Below, piece by piece: positions 1 to 7,759 of a stretch of DNA of 15,131 nucleotides. The notes under the pieces were generated by a model that searched no databases, was not told where the DNA came from, and saw nothing but the letters and a program-made list of their open reading frames with translations. The DNA is from Bacillota bacterium (GTDB lineage: Bacteria; Bacillota_A; Clostridia; Acetivibrionales; DUMB01). The DNA lies in the NCBI GenBank assembly GCA_023621975.1, contig JAMOAC010000411.1, positions 1 to 15,131 of the forward strand, given 5' to 3'. Within the stretch, counting starts at the first letter, position 1. Each line of letters opens with the position of its first letter. The position numbers and the translations under genes are program-made.

Positions 1-668
1 GTTATAACGGCTCGAAATTGTGTATTTTTGAATTTGTATATTTTGCAAGGCCTGACAGTGTTATTGACGGTGCATGCGTACATCAGGCAAGGGTAGAGGC
101 AGGACGCCAGCTGGCAAAGGAACATCCTGTGGATGCAGATATTGTTATCGGTGCACCTGACGGTGGCCTGAACGCTGCCCTCGGCTTTTCAAGGGAAACG
201 GGCATACCCTACGGACAGGGGCTGCTGAAAAATAAATATATCGGAAGGACATTTATACAGCCTACCCAGGACAAGCGTGAAATCGGGGTAAGGATTAAAT
301 TCAACGCCATGAGAAGCGAAATTGAGGGAAAAAGGGTTGTATTGGTTGATGATTCAATAGTCAGGGGTACAACCACGAGAAGGATTGTTCAGATACTCAA
401 AAGTGCAGGAGCAAAAGAGGTGCATATGAGAATAAGTTCACCTCCATACAAATATCCCTGCTATTATGGTATAGACACTGCCAGCAGGAAGCAGCTTGTT
501 GCGTCCAATTATTCCGTAGAAGAAATAAGGAAAATGATAGGTGCGGACAGCCTTGGATACCTGAGCCTGGAAGGCCTGCTTAAGACTCCCTGCGGAGCAA
601 GATGCGGATTTTGCACTGCATGCTTTGACGGAGGCTATCCTGTTGAGCCACCTGATAAAACAAAGTAA
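1..668 (+). CDS. purF: Amidophosphoribosyltransferase, C-terminal part (5' end outside window)
   Basis: This is the 3' part of glutamine PRPP amidotransferase, which makes 5-phosphoribosylamine from PRPP and glutamine in the first committed purine step. The frame is open from position 3, so the TTG at 18 is an internal Leu codon and not a start. About 221 of the usual 450-500 residues are present. The PRPP-binding signature VLVDDSIVRGTT lies at about 348-383, inside the phosphoribosyltransferase domain; the glutamine amidotransferase domain is missing to the left. Cysteines match the four [4Fe-4S] ligands known from Bacillus subtilis PurF: the Cys in CIFEF near the start, the Cys in YPCYYGIDT, and a CxxC (CTAC) near the end. 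The enzyme is therefore probably of the Fe-S, oxygen-sensitive class. purM follows after 22 nt in the same operon. Confidence 0.96.
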   Translation, partial: YNGSKLCIFEFVYFARPDSVIDGACVHQARVEAGRQLAKEHPVDADIVIGAPDGGLNAALGFSRETGIPYGQGLLKNKYIGRTFIQPTQDKREIGVRIKFNAMRSEIEGKRVVLVDDSIVRGTTTRRIVQILKSAGAKEVHMRISSPPYKYPCYYGIDTASRKQLVASNYSVEEIRKMIGADSLGYLSLEGLLKTPCGARCGFCTACFDGGYPVEPPDKTK

Positions 669-690
669 ATAGCTGTGGAGGGGAAACCAT

Positions 691-1707
691 ATGATTACCT
701 ATAGAGATGCCGGCGTTGATATTGAAGCCGGTTACGAAGCTGTACGTCTCATGAGGAACGATGTAAAGAGGACTTTCAGGCCTGAAGTGCTTACCGACAT
801 CGGTGGCTTTGGCGGGCTTTTTGCCCTTGGCAGTTACAAGGAGCCTGTCCTAGTTTCCGGTACCGATGGGGTAGGTACCAAGTTGAAAATTGCTTTTGCC
901 ATGGACAAACATGATACTGTGGGAATAGATTGCGTGGCAATGTGCGTGAATGATATCGTGTGCAGTGGCGCTGAGCCGCTGTTTTTCCTCGACTATATAG
1001 CGGTGGGGAAAAACAGGCCACAGAAAGTGGCGCAGATAGTAAAAGGTGTTGCCGATGGCTGTGTATTGGCCGGTTGCGCCTTGATCGGCGGTGAAACCGC
1101 TGAAATGCCGGGGTTTTATTCCGAAGACGAATACGACATTGCAGGATTTGCAGTTGGAGTTGTTGAGAAAAGCAAAATTATTGACGGAAGCAGCATAAGG
1201 GAAGGAGACATGCTTATAGGGCTTGCCTCTTCGGGAATTCACAGTAACGGATATTCCCTGGTCAGGAAGATACTAAACCCCAACAGGGAAAAATTGCAGG
1301 AATATGTGGAAAAGCTGGGATGTACGCTTGGCGAGGAACTCCTGAGGCCGACCAGAATTTACGTGAAAACCATACTTGATTTGATTGGCAGGTTCAACAT
1401 TAAAGGAATTTCCCACATTACGGGAGGGGGATTCATTGAAAACATCCCGCGAATGGTGCCTGAGGGATTGAGAGTAAGGATAAACAAGGGTACATGGCCT
1501 GTCCTGCCTGTATTTGAACTTTTGCAAAAGGTTGGAAACATTCCCGAGAAAGAAATGTTTAATACGTTTAACATGAGCATTGGCATGGTTATTGCAGTGG
1601 ACAGAGATGCTGCCGAAAAGGTGCAGGCATACCTCAATAGCCGGGATGAGAAGGCCTACCTGATAGGCGAAATAGTAAAAGGAGAGGCAGGCGTGGACAT
1701 ATGCTGA
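691..1707 (+). CDS. purM: Phosphoribosylformylglycinamidine cyclo-ligase (AIR synthetase)
   Basis: PurM closes the imidazole ring: it turns FGAM plus ATP into aminoimidazole ribonucleotide (AIR) in the cytoplasm. The 338-residue length is normal. Family signatures are clear: SGTDGVGTK at residues 57-65 in the ATP/phosphate-binding region, the conserved [17 protein letters not shown] block near 87-102, and GGETAEMPG at 133-141. The ATG at 691 is preceded by GTGGAGGGG at 675-683, a good ribosome site. The gene ends 7 nt inside purN (stop 1705-1707, purN ATG 1701), so the two are probably translationally coupled. Nothing is truncated or missing. Confidence 0.97.
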   Translation: MITYRDAGVDIEAGYEAVRLMRNDVKRTFRPEVLTDIGGFGGLFALGSYKEPVLVSGTDGVGTKLKIAFAMDKHDTVGIDCVAMCVNDIVCSGAEPLFFLDYIAVGKNRPQKVAQIVKGVADGCVLAGCALIGGETAEMPGFYSEDEYDIAGFAVGVVEKSKIIDGSSIREGDMLIGLASSGIHSNGYSLVRKILNPNREKLQEYVEKLGCTLGEELLRPTRIYVKTILDLIGRFNIKGISHITGGGFIENIPRMVPEGLRVRINKGTWPVLPVFELLQKVGNIPEKEMFNTFNMSIGMVIAVDRDAAEKVQAYLNSRDEKAYLIGEIVKGEAGVDIC

Positions 1708-2327
1708 AAATAGGCGTACTCGTTTCAGGCGGAGGTACAAATCTGCAGGCAATAATAGACAGTATTGAAAGCGGATACCTGAAAGATTGCTCCATAGCAG
1801 TAGTAGTATCCAGCAGGCCCGGTGCATATGCCCTTGAAAGGGCAAAAAAGCATAACATACCATCCACGGTTATTTCAAGGAAGGAATTTAAGTCACTGGA
1901 TGAGTATGATGAGGCAATCATTCAATGCTTCGAAAGTTATGGTGTGGAATTGGTTGTAATGGCCGGTTTTCTTACGATGGTAGGAGAAAAATTTATAAAT
2001 AAATACAGGGGCAGGGCTATAAACATACATCCATCTCTGATACCTTCCTTCTGTGGGAAGGGCTATTATGGAATTATACCCCACCAGAAGGCACTTGAAT
2101 ACGGGGTTAAGGTTACGGGTGCTACTGTCCATTTCGTTGAGCCTGAATACGATTCAGGCCCTATTATTTTGCAAAAAGCCGTTGAAGTAAGAGATGATGA
2201 TACGCCTGAAACCCTTCAAAGAAGAGTAATGGAGGAGGCAGAATGGAAGATACTGCCCAGGGCCATTAAACTCTTTTCAGAGAGAAGGCTTGTAATTAAC
2301 GGAAGAAAGGTCAGTATAATAGAATAA
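1701..2327 (+). CDS. purN: Phosphoribosylglycinamide formyltransferase
   Basis: PurN transfers the formyl group of 10-formyl-tetrahydrofolate to glycinamide ribonucleotide, giving FGAR. The 208 residues match the family. The N-terminal phosphate loop SGGGTNLQA (residues 9-17) is intact. The three catalytic residues known from E. coli PurN are visible: Asn108 and His110 in [11 protein letters not shown], and Asp151 in EYDSGPI. The start overlaps the end of purM by 7 nt. The motif SFCGKGYYG (116-124) stands where many homologues have F-x-G-x-x-A/G, so the substrate loop is kept. A gap of about 100 nt follows before purH. Confidence 0.96.
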   Translation: MLKIGVLVSGGGTNLQAIIDSIESGYLKDCSIAVVVSSRPGAYALERAKKHNIPSTVISRKEFKSLDEYDEAIIQCFESYGVELVVMAGFLTMVGEKFINKYRGRAINIHPSLIPSFCGKGYYGIIPHQKALEYGVKVTGATVHFVEPEYDSGPIILQKAVEVRDDDTPETLQRRVMEEAEWKILPRAIKLFSERRLVINGRKVSIIE

Positions 2328-2413
2328 ATGCACCACGATGACAGAATGGGTCAGGATGAAAGGAAAGGACAAGGACGGTTAAATAATAAAAGCAATTAAC
2401 AGAATTAACAAAC

Positions 2414-2418
2414 AGGAG
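2414..2418 (+). promoter_or_regulatory. Ribosome binding site that fixes the purH start
   Basis: AGGAG lies 1 nt before a GTG at 2420 but 10 nt before a second in-frame GTG at 2429. Only the second spacing suits initiation, and it gives the usual PurH N-terminus [10 protein letters not shown]. Confidence 0.7.
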
Positions 2419-2428
2419 TGTGAGAGTT

Positions 2429-3973
2429 GTGATTAAGCGTGCGTTAATCAGTGTGTCGGACAAGACCGGGATTGTAGAGTTCGCAAAGGCATTGGACAGC
2501 AAAGGCATAGAGATAATATCTACCGGGGGTACCGCAAGGACATTAAGCGATGCGGGCATAAAAGTGACAAACATATCTGATGTTACCGGTTTTCCGGAAT
2601 GCCTGGACGGAAGGGTCAAGACTCTTCACCCTAACGTTCATGCAGGGATTCTGGCAATGAGAAGCAACCCGAAACACATGGAGCAGCTTGATAAGCTTGG
2701 CATAAAAACCATAGACATGGTTGTAATTAACCTGTATCCCTTCAAGCAGACAATTCTTAAAGATAACGTTCAGCTCGGGGAAGCAATTGAAAACATTGAC
2801 ATCGGCGGACCGACAATGCTGAGGGCTGCAGCAAAGAATTATCAGGATGTTGTTGTAATAGTGGATCCTGACGACTATTCCACCGTATTGGAAGAACTGG
2901 AGAGAAACGGGGAAATATCTCTTAAGACGAAGTTCAGGCTGGCATATAAGGTATTTGAACATACAAGCCATTATGACACGCTTATTGCAAATTACCTCAG
3001 GAGCAGGCTTGAAGAAAAAGTCTTCCCGCAGACACTCTCCCTTACTTTTGAAAAGGTTCAGGATATGCGGTACGGCGAAAACCCACACCAGCAAGCTGTT
3101 TTTTACAGGGAAGTCGGTTCATTCACCGGTTGTATAACTTCAGCAAAGCAACTTCACGGCAAGGAACTGTCCTATAATAATATTAACGATGCCAACGGCG
3201 CAATTGAACTTCTGAAGGAATTTGACGAACCTACGGTTGTAGCGGTAAAGCACGCCAATCCATGCGGTGTAGCCAGTGCTGAAAACATATATGAAGCATA
3301 CATAAAGGCTTACGAGGCAGACCCTGTATCAATATTCGGAGGAATAATTGCAGCTAACAGGGAAATAGACGCAAGGACAGCGGAAGAGATAAACAAGATA
3401 TTCGTGGAAATAGTAATTGCTCCTTCATATACCAAAGAAGCACTGGAAATTTTGTGCTCCAAGAAAAATATAAGGATATTGCAGCTTGAAAATATATCAT
3501 CGAAAATTCCGGCAGGTACTTATGACATGAGAAAGGTGGCCGGAGGGCTGCTTGTGCAGGAATACAACGACAAGCTTATGGACATGGATAACATAAAGTA
3601 TGTAACAGACAGGAAGCCTTCAGCAGAAGAACTTGAAGACCTCATCTTTGCCATGAAGGTTGTTAAACACACCAAATCAAACGGCATTGTTGTTGCAAAA
3701 GGCAAGCAGACCCTTGGAGTAGGGCCGGGGCAGACGAACAGAATAATGGCTGCAAAAATTGCAATAGAATACGCCGGGGAGAGGTCAAAGGGCGCAGTCA
3801 TGGCATCGGATGCATTTTTCCCGTTCCCCGACTGCGTTGAGGCTGCGGCAAAAGCGGGAATTACCGCGATAGTCCAGCCGGGCGGTTCAATACGGGACCA
3901 GGAATCAATCGATGCCTGTAATAAATACGGGATTTCAATGATTTTTACGGGCATGCGCCATTTTAAACATTAA
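2429..3973 (+). CDS. purH: Bifunctional AICAR transformylase / IMP cyclohydrolase
   Basis: PurH performs the last two steps to IMP: formylation of AICAR with 10-formyl-THF, then ring closure of FAICAR. With the GTG start at 2429 the protein has 514 residues, normal for the family. The N-terminal MGS-like IMP cyclohydrolase domain covers about 1-195, with SVSDKTG (9-14 region), STGGTART (31-38) and [10 protein letters not shown] (59-68). The transformylase domain follows; its catalytic Lys-His pair is in VKHANPCG (Lys274, His275). The C-terminal part keeps the VGPGQTNR and DAFFPFPD blocks. The gene is 101 nt downstream of purN without an evident terminator between them, so I place it in the same operon. 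An alternative GTG start at 2420 would add three residues and is less likely. Confidence 0.97.
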   Translation: MIKRALISVSDKTGIVEFAKALDSKGIEIISTGGTARTLSDAGIKVTNISDVTGFPECLDGRVKTLHPNVHAGILAMRSNPKHMEQLDKLGIKTIDMVVINLYPFKQTILKDNVQLGEAIENIDIGGPTMLRAAAKNYQDVVVIVDPDDYSTVLEELERNGEISLKTKFRLAYKVFEHTSHYDTLIANYLRSRLEEKVFPQTLSLTFEKVQDMRYGENPHQQAVFYREVGSFTGCITSAKQLHGKELSYNNINDANGAIELLKEFDEPTVVAVKHANPCGVASAENIYEAYIKAYEADPVSIFGGIIAANREIDARTAEEINKIFVEIVIAPSYTKEALEILCSKKNIRILQLENISSKIPAGTYDMRKVAGGLLVQEYNDKLMDMDNIKYVTDRKPSAEELEDLIFAMKVVKHTKSNGIVVAKGKQTLGVGPGQTNRIMAAKIAIEYAGERSKGAVMASDAFFPFPDCVEAAAKAGITAIVQPGGSIRDQESIDACNKYGISMIFTGMRHFKH

Positions 3974-4004
3974 AATGAAAATGTCTGAATGAGAGGATGA
4001 TATC

Positions 4005-5264
4005 ATGAAAATACTTGTTGTCGGCGGAGGAGGAAGGGAACACGCAGTTGTATGGAAACTGGCCCAGAGCCCTTCGGTAGATAAAATATATTGTGCTCCC
4101 GGAAACGGGGGCATATCCTCCATTGCACAATGCGTTCCAATCAAGGCAACTGATGTGGAGGGAATTAAGGCATTCGCAAAGGAAAACAGGATTGACCTTG
4201 TAGTTGTCACGCCGGATGACCCGCTAGCCGCAGGGATGGTGGATGAACTTGAAAAGGAAGGAATAAGGGCATTCGGTCCTACACGGGATGCTGCAATAAT
4301 CGAGTGGAGCAAATCCTTTGCAAAGGACCTGATGAAAAAGTATAACATACCAACGGCAAGATACGAAGTTTTTGACAACAGCAAAGATGCAATTAAATAC
4401 CTGTCCAATCAGAGATTCCCTATTGTAGTAAAGGCTGACGGGCTTGCCCTCGGCAAGGGAGTAATTATAGCTCAAAACCTTGAAGAAGCCTGTGAAGCCG
4501 TAGGCAGTATCATGGACAAAAAAGTTTTCGGAGAAGCCGGCAGAAGAGTGGTTATAGAGGAATTTCTTACAGGACAGGAAGTATCGATACTGGCATTTAC
4601 GGACAGTAAGATAATAGTTCCCATGGTGAGCTCCCAGGATCATAAGAGGGCTTTGGACGGGGACAAAGGGCTTAATACAGGAGGCATGGGTACATTCTCA
4701 CCCAGCAGGGTTTACACTGCTGAGATTGCACAGTACTGTATGGATAAAATTTTTAAGCCCACAGTGGATGCAATGAACAGGGAAAACAGGAAATTCAAAG
4801 GTGTGCTGTATTTCGGCCTGATATTGACGGATGACGGACCAAAGGTGCTTGAATACAATGCCAGGTTCGGAGATCCGGAAACACAGGTGATTCTTCCCAG
4901 GCTTAAGAGCGATTTGCTGGAAATATTCAATGCAGTAATAGATGAAAGGCTTGACGAGGTTAAGGTTGAGTGGGACGATAGGGCTGCCGTGTGCGTAATA
5001 ATGGCATCCGGCGGATATCCCCAGGAGTACCGGACGGGTTACGAGATAAAGGGTATTGAAGAAGTTGAAAAGGAGAAGGATATAATTATATTCCATGCCG
5101 GTACCAGGTATGAGAGTGGTAAGTATTATACTGCCGGCGGACGTGTGCTGGGCGTAACCGCCATGGATGACACGCTGGACGGAGCCATCAAAAAGGCATA
5201 TGAAGGTATGGAAAAGATAAGTTTCAAGGATGCACACTACAGAAGGGATATAGGAATTAAGTAA
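4005..5264 (+). CDS. purD: Phosphoribosylamine--glycine ligase (GAR synthetase)
   Basis: PurD joins phosphoribosylamine and glycine with ATP, the second purine step. The 419 residues have the standard layout: an N-terminal PreATP-grasp fold starting MKILVVGGGGREHAV, an ATP-grasp domain at about 105-295 with VVKADGLALGKGV (141-153), the conserved QDHKRALDGDKGLNTGGMG block (211-229) and the Mg/ATP site LEYNARFGDPETQ (282-294), then a C-terminal domain with MASGGYP. GAGAGGA at 3991-3997 precedes the ATG by 7 nt. Two blocks are slight variants: TPDDPLAAG (69-77), where many PurDs have GPExPL, and IEWSK (99-103), where IEGSK is common. I read these as lineage variation, since the catalytic blocks are intact. 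It ends the pur operon in this window. Confidence 0.97.
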   Translation: MKILVVGGGGREHAVVWKLAQSPSVDKIYCAPGNGGISSIAQCVPIKATDVEGIKAFAKENRIDLVVVTPDDPLAAGMVDELEKEGIRAFGPTRDAAIIEWSKSFAKDLMKKYNIPTARYEVFDNSKDAIKYLSNQRFPIVVKADGLALGKGVIIAQNLEEACEAVGSIMDKKVFGEAGRRVVIEEFLTGQEVSILAFTDSKIIVPMVSSQDHKRALDGDKGLNTGGMGTFSPSRVYTAEIAQYCMDKIFKPTVDAMNRENRKFKGVLYFGLILTDDGPKVLEYNARFGDPETQVILPRLKSDLLEIFNAVIDERLDEVKVEWDDRAAVCVIMASGGYPQEYRTGYEIKGIEEVEKEKDIIIFHAGTRYESGKYYTAGGRVLGVTAMDDTLDGAIKKAYEGMEKISFKDAHYRRDIGIK

Positions 5265-5294
5265 ACGTAACAGGGATATACAAAGCTTATCCGG

Positions 5295-5321
5295 AAAGGT
5301 TTTTCTTTAAGAAAAACCTTT
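5295..5321 (+). terminator. Hairpin after purD, probable end of the pur operon
   Basis: The arms AAAGGTTTTTC (5295-5305) and GAAAAACCTTT (5311-5321) are perfectly complementary over 11 bp around a TTTAA loop, 30 nt after the purD stop. The following bases (CTTGTGTTATAATG) are only partly T-rich, so it is not a textbook intrinsic terminator, but position and strength fit that role. Confidence 0.45.
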
Positions 5322-5328
5322 CTTGTGT

Positions 5329-5334
5329 TATAAT
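5329..5334 (+). promoter_or_regulatory. Possible -10 box for nadD
   Basis: A perfect TATAAT lies between the purD hairpin and the 57-bp palindrome. The best -35 at 17 nt spacing (TTTAAG, 5306-5311) is poor and lies in the preceding hairpin. If active, transcription would start near 5341, so the nadD message would begin almost directly with the palindrome. Confidence 0.3.
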
Positions 5335-5345
5335 GACTGTGGACA

Positions 5346-5402
5346 GTGACAGGGGGCGGTTCCTTGTCATGCTTTGCGTGGCAAGGAACCGTCCCCTGTC
5401 AC
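5346..5402. repeat. 57-bp near-perfect palindrome, REP/MITE-like element
   Basis: The left arm 5346-5372 (begins GTGACAGGGGG) pairs with the right arm 5376-5402 (ends CCCCTGTCAC) over 27 bp, with a TTT loop at 5373-5375. Checked base by base, all 27 positions pair in RNA; three are G-U wobbles. The core TGACAGGGGACGGTTCC and its mirror resemble dispersed palindromic repeats that I recall from clostridial and related genomes, some linked to REP-associated Y1 transposases; that link is recollection and was not tested here. There is no T-tract after the right arm, so it is unlikely to be a simple terminator. Its GC-rich arms contrast with the neighbouring DNA. Confidence 0.8.
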
Positions 5403-5431
5403 AACCCCTGTAGCCACCATTATTGTAGTGT

Positions 5432-5440
5432 AAAAAGGTG
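5432..5440 (+). promoter_or_regulatory. Ribosome binding site that fixes the nadD start
   Basis: AAAAAGGTG ends 6 nt before the ATG at 5447. The in-frame GTG at 5438 overlaps this site and so is an unlikely start. Confidence 0.6.
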
Positions 5441-5446
5441 TTTTGC

Positions 5447-6064
5447 ATGGAATCTGAATATTTAAGAATAGGCATATCGGGAGGGACGTTTGACCCGATC
5501 CATTACGGGCATCTTATAGCTGCTCAGGAAGTCGGGGAAAAACTTAAGCTTGACAAAGTGATATTTATACCTGTGGGAGATCCGCCTCACAAGAAAGATT
5601 TTGCAGTAACTGAATCGATACACAGGTTGAACATGGTGAGGCTGGCTGTAGAGGGCAACCCGTTTTTTGAAGTTTCAAGCATTGAGGTTGAAAGGCCGGG
5701 ATACACATATACCGTTGACACTCTAATTGAATTGAAAGCCAAATACCCCGATAATTGCGAATTTTATTATATAATCGGTGCCGATACGTTGCCTCAGTTG
5801 GTTACGTGGAAGGATTACAGGAAGGTATTTACCTTGTGCCGGTTTGCTGCGGTTATGAGGCCGGGTTTTGCCAATGAGGAAATATATAATGAGGCAAAGC
5901 GCCTGGAAAGATGTTTTTCGGCTAAAATTGACGTATTAGACACGCTGATGATAGGTATTTCATCAACTGATATAAGGCAGCGGGTAAAGAATTCAAGATC
6001 AATTAAATACCTTGTACCAGAGAGTGTTGAAAAATATATATATGCAAACGGACTATACAGGTGA
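5447..6064 (+). CDS. nadD: Nicotinate-nucleotide adenylyltransferase
   Basis: NadD adenylates nicotinate mononucleotide with ATP to give deamido-NAD, shared by de novo and salvage NAD synthesis. From ATG 5447 the protein has 205 residues, typical of the family. The nucleotidyltransferase signature GGTFDPIHYGHL is at residues 12-23, with the HxGH histidines at 19 and 22; the second signature ISSTDIR is at 171-177. IPVGDPPHKK (41-50) forms the usual substrate loop region. The gene opens a nadD-yqeK-(stub)-rsfS-leuS cluster that is common in Firmicutes. The stop codon (6062-6064) lies within the ribosome site of yqeK, so the two are likely coupled. Confidence 0.96.
   Translation: MESEYLRIGISGGTFDPIHYGHLIAAQEVGEKLKLDKVIFIPVGDPPHKKDFAVTESIHRLNMVRLAVEGNPFFEVSSIEVERPGYTYTVDTLIELKAKYPDNCEFYYIIGADTLPQLVTWKDYRKVFTLCRFAAVMRPGFANEEIYNEAKRLERCFSAKIDVLDTLMIGISSTDIRQRVKNSRSIKYLVPESVEKYIYANGLYR
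6058..6064 (+). promoter_or_regulatory. Ribosome binding site for yqeK
   Basis: AGGTGAT, matching the 3' end of 16S rRNA, overlaps the nadD stop and lies 7 nt before the ATG at 6072. The in-frame upstream ATG at 6042 has no such site. Confidence 0.6.
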
Positions 6065-6071
6065 TGACGTA

Positions 6072-6734
6072 ATGTTTGATGATGACATTGTGTTTAAAAA
6101 ATATAAAGAAAAATTAAAGACAATGGTGTCGGAAAAAAGATTCATTCATTCAGTAAACGTGATGGACTGTGCTGTGAAGCTGGCTGAAAAATACGGAGCG
6201 GACGTAAGAAAGGCTGCTGTCGCAGGACTTTTGCATGACTGTGCCAAAGGTATTAAAGGCGAAGAAATATTCAGGATGTGCGAAAAATTCGGAATTGAAA
6301 CAGATGAAATTACAAGGCTTCAGCCTGAATTGCTTCATGGCTGTATAGGCGCAAAGCTGGCAGAGAGAGATTTCGGCGTAACGGACAAATCCATTTTGAA
6401 TGCTATATACTACCACACCACCGGGTATGATAATATGAACCTTTTGGATAAGATTATATTTATAGCGGATTATATTGAACCCGGAAGAAATTTTTCAAAT
6501 ATTGAAAATATAAGAAAGACGGTGTATGAAGACCTGGACAGGGCCATAATAATGGCACTGGACAATACGCTTGCATATGTAACTTCAAAGGGCGCATTAA
6601 TTCATCCCCTTTCAGTCACTGCCAGAAACAGCCTGATTGTGGCAAGAATGCTTAAAAATAAGGGGACCGACGGAAAGACTGAAAAAAGTGTCAGTGAATT
6701 TGGCGGTAAAATGCAGGAAGGTGGATTGGCGTGA
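6072..6734 (+). CDS. yqeK: HD-domain hydrolase of the YqeK family (Ap4A hydrolase)
   Basis: YqeK proteins are HD-superfamily metal enzymes; family members are reported to split diadenosine tetraphosphate symmetrically to two ADP. The metal ligands expected of an HD domain are visible in 220 residues: His26 (RFIHS), His55-Asp56 (LLHDCAK), His89 (LLHG), His115 (YYHTTG) and Asp133 (FIADYIEP). The segment IADYIEPGRNF is characteristic of this subfamily. About 20 Gly/Lys-rich residues at the C-terminus extend past the domain. It overlaps the next reading frame by 4 nt (GTGA). A longer reading from upstream codons is possible but would run into nadD without a ribosome site. Confidence 0.92.
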   Translation: MFDDDIVFKKYKEKLKTMVSEKRFIHSVNVMDCAVKLAEKYGADVRKAAVAGLLHDCAKGIKGEEIFRMCEKFGIETDEITRLQPELLHGCIGAKLAERDFGVTDKSILNAIYYHTTGYDNMNLLDKIIFIADYIEPGRNFSNIENIRKTVYEDLDRAIIMALDNTLAYVTSKGALIHPLSVTARNSLIVARMLKNKGTDGKTEKSVSEFGGKMQEGGLA

Positions 6735-6934
6735 GCAAAAAATCAGGTTTCAGAATCGCCTTTTATATAATAGGTACAATAATTCTGATAACGTTGAGTG
6801 TTTTTATAGTTATTAACTTCAAAAACGATGCCAGGATTTTGGATAATTTATCGAAAAAAGAAGTAAAAAGCAGTGCGTATTTGGATTACGAGGAAGATGT
6901 GAACAAAACATTATTGAAACAATTTTGTACTTAA
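6731..6934 (+). pseudogene. 67-residue membrane-anchor stub, possible remnant of an LCP (LytR-CpsA-Psr) gene
   Basis: A GTG start at 6731 overlaps the yqeK stop and has a strong site, GGAAGGTGG (6717-6725), so it is probably translated. The product has a short basic N-terminus (MSKKSGFR), one hydrophobic helix at about residues 9-30 and a charged tail, then stops at 6934. In many Firmicutes an LCP ligase gene, which attaches wall polymers to peptidoglycan and starts with exactly this kind of anchor, lies between yqeK and rsfS. Here no LCP catalytic domain is found; the DNA behind the stop is AT-rich repeat with stops in all frames. I infer loss of the 3' part. It could instead be a small intact membrane protein; identity with LCP is not proven by this short piece. 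Confidence 0.45.
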
Positions 6935-6960
6935 CATATATTTTCATTTAGTGGTATAAT
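6931..6960 (+). promoter_or_regulatory. Strong sigma-A type promoter with extended -10
   Basis: TTAACA (6931-6936) and TATAAT (6955-6960) are 18 nt apart, and TG lies one base before the -10 (TGGTATAAT). This is close to consensus. It begins at the stub's stop codon and points into the repeat-rich gap towards rsfS, giving a leader of about 400 nt if transcription continues. Confidence 0.55.
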
Positions 6961-7374
6961 ACTGATTAATATAAAATGCATTAATATGCAATGGGTTAAT
7001 ATGATATGCATTAATATGCCGTGCTTTTTTGAATTTTTTAAATATTATGCTTTTTAATATTATGTAGATTAGATTTTTGCAGATTTGATATTATGCAGAT
7101 CAGGTATTATGAAAAAAGATATTATTCACATTGGATATTATACTTTATATTATGCTTTATTGATTAATTATTAATTGATGATTAATTATTTTTGATTGAT
7201 TAATTATTAATTATTATTATAATTATGCTTAATTAGCATTTTTTATAATTATGAGTGATTTAAATTTATGGCGTAATGTATTATGGCCTAATATAATATT
7301 TCTTGGCTTAATTTTGATATTTTATGACGATAATATTTAAAAATAATTAAAAAATAGAGAGGAAGGATACGTTA
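6935..7374. other. 440-bp extremely AT-rich gap between stub and rsfS
   Basis: No reading frame of credible length on either strand. The DNA is built mainly of A, T and scattered ATG/ATGC words, far poorer in GC than its neighbours. It holds a promoter at the left edge, a degenerate tandem array (6966-7295) and, at the right edge, the rsfS ribosome site. I see no homology to an LCP catalytic domain and no intrinsic terminator with a GC stem. Confidence 0.8.
6966..7295. repeat. Degenerate tandem array with 15-bp and 18-bp units
   Basis: Four blocks can be read. Block A, 6966-7025: four adjacent 15-bp units, ttaatataaaatgca, ttaatatgcaatggg, ttaatatgatatgca and ttaatatgccgtgct. Block B, 7041-7160: TATTATG or close variants recur at 7043, 7058, 7089, 7105, 7120, 7136 and 7148, mostly 15-16 nt apart or a multiple of that. 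Block C, 7162-7215: three 18-bp units beginning gattaattatt at 7162, 7180 and 7198. Block D, 7266-7295: ttatggcgtaatgta then ttatggcctaatata, 13 of 15 identical. Low complexity inflates chance similarity in DNA this AT-rich, but blocks A, C and D are exact in spacing. Confidence 0.7.
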
Positions 7375-7725
7375 TTGAATTCAAAAATATTTGTAGATAA
7401 GGTTGTCGAAACGTTGAAGGGCAAGAAAGCGAGAGACATTGATGTTATTGACATATCCGAAATTTCATCGCTTGCCGACTACTTTGTAATTTGCAGTGGT
7501 ACTTCAACCATTCATATAAGGACACTTGCCGATGAACTTGAAGAAAAGATGGGTGAAGCCGGACGTCAATGCCTTCGCAAGGAAGGATATGAAAGTGCGC
7601 GGTGGATACTGCTTGATTATGGAGATGTGGTAGTACACATATTCCACGAGGCAGACAGAAAATTTTACAATCTCGAAAGATTGTGGGCTGACGGTATCAT
7701 AACTTCACGATCAAATGAAGATTAG
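7375..7725 (+). CDS. rsfS: Ribosomal silencing factor RsfS
   Basis: RsfS binds ribosomal protein uL14 on the 50S subunit and blocks subunit joining, lowering translation when nutrients are short. The 116-residue length is standard. Family blocks are present: DYFVICSGTS (36-45), a helix with HIRTLADELEEKM, and the C-terminal stretch with WILLDYGDVVVHIF and FYNLERLWADG. The start is TTG at 7375; GGAAGG (7361-7366) lies 8 nt ahead, and no ATG is in a better place. It sits in its usual neighbourhood with nadD and yqeK, but is cut off from them by the repeat-filled gap, so it may depend on the promoter at 6931-6960. Confidence 0.94.
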   Translation: MNSKIFVDKVVETLKGKKARDIDVIDISEISSLADYFVICSGTSTIHIRTLADELEEKMGEAGRQCLRKEGYESARWILLDYGDVVVHIFHEADRKFYNLERLWADGIITSRSNED

Positions 7726-7759
7726 GCTTCACTAAATTTAGGATCTGGCTTCGCAAAAT

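Noticed and set aside
1273..1921. Long - strand reading frames opposite purM and purN
   Set aside because: Shadows of the pur genes: no ribosome sites, no recognisable domains, and the + strand genes are complete.
6012..6071. Longer yqeK beginning inside nadD
   Set aside because: No ribosome site for upstream codons, while AGGTGAT at 6058-6064 fits ATG 6072.
6966..7295. CRISPR array
   Set aside because: Units are 15-18 bp, adjacent without unique spacers, degenerate, and no cas gene is present.
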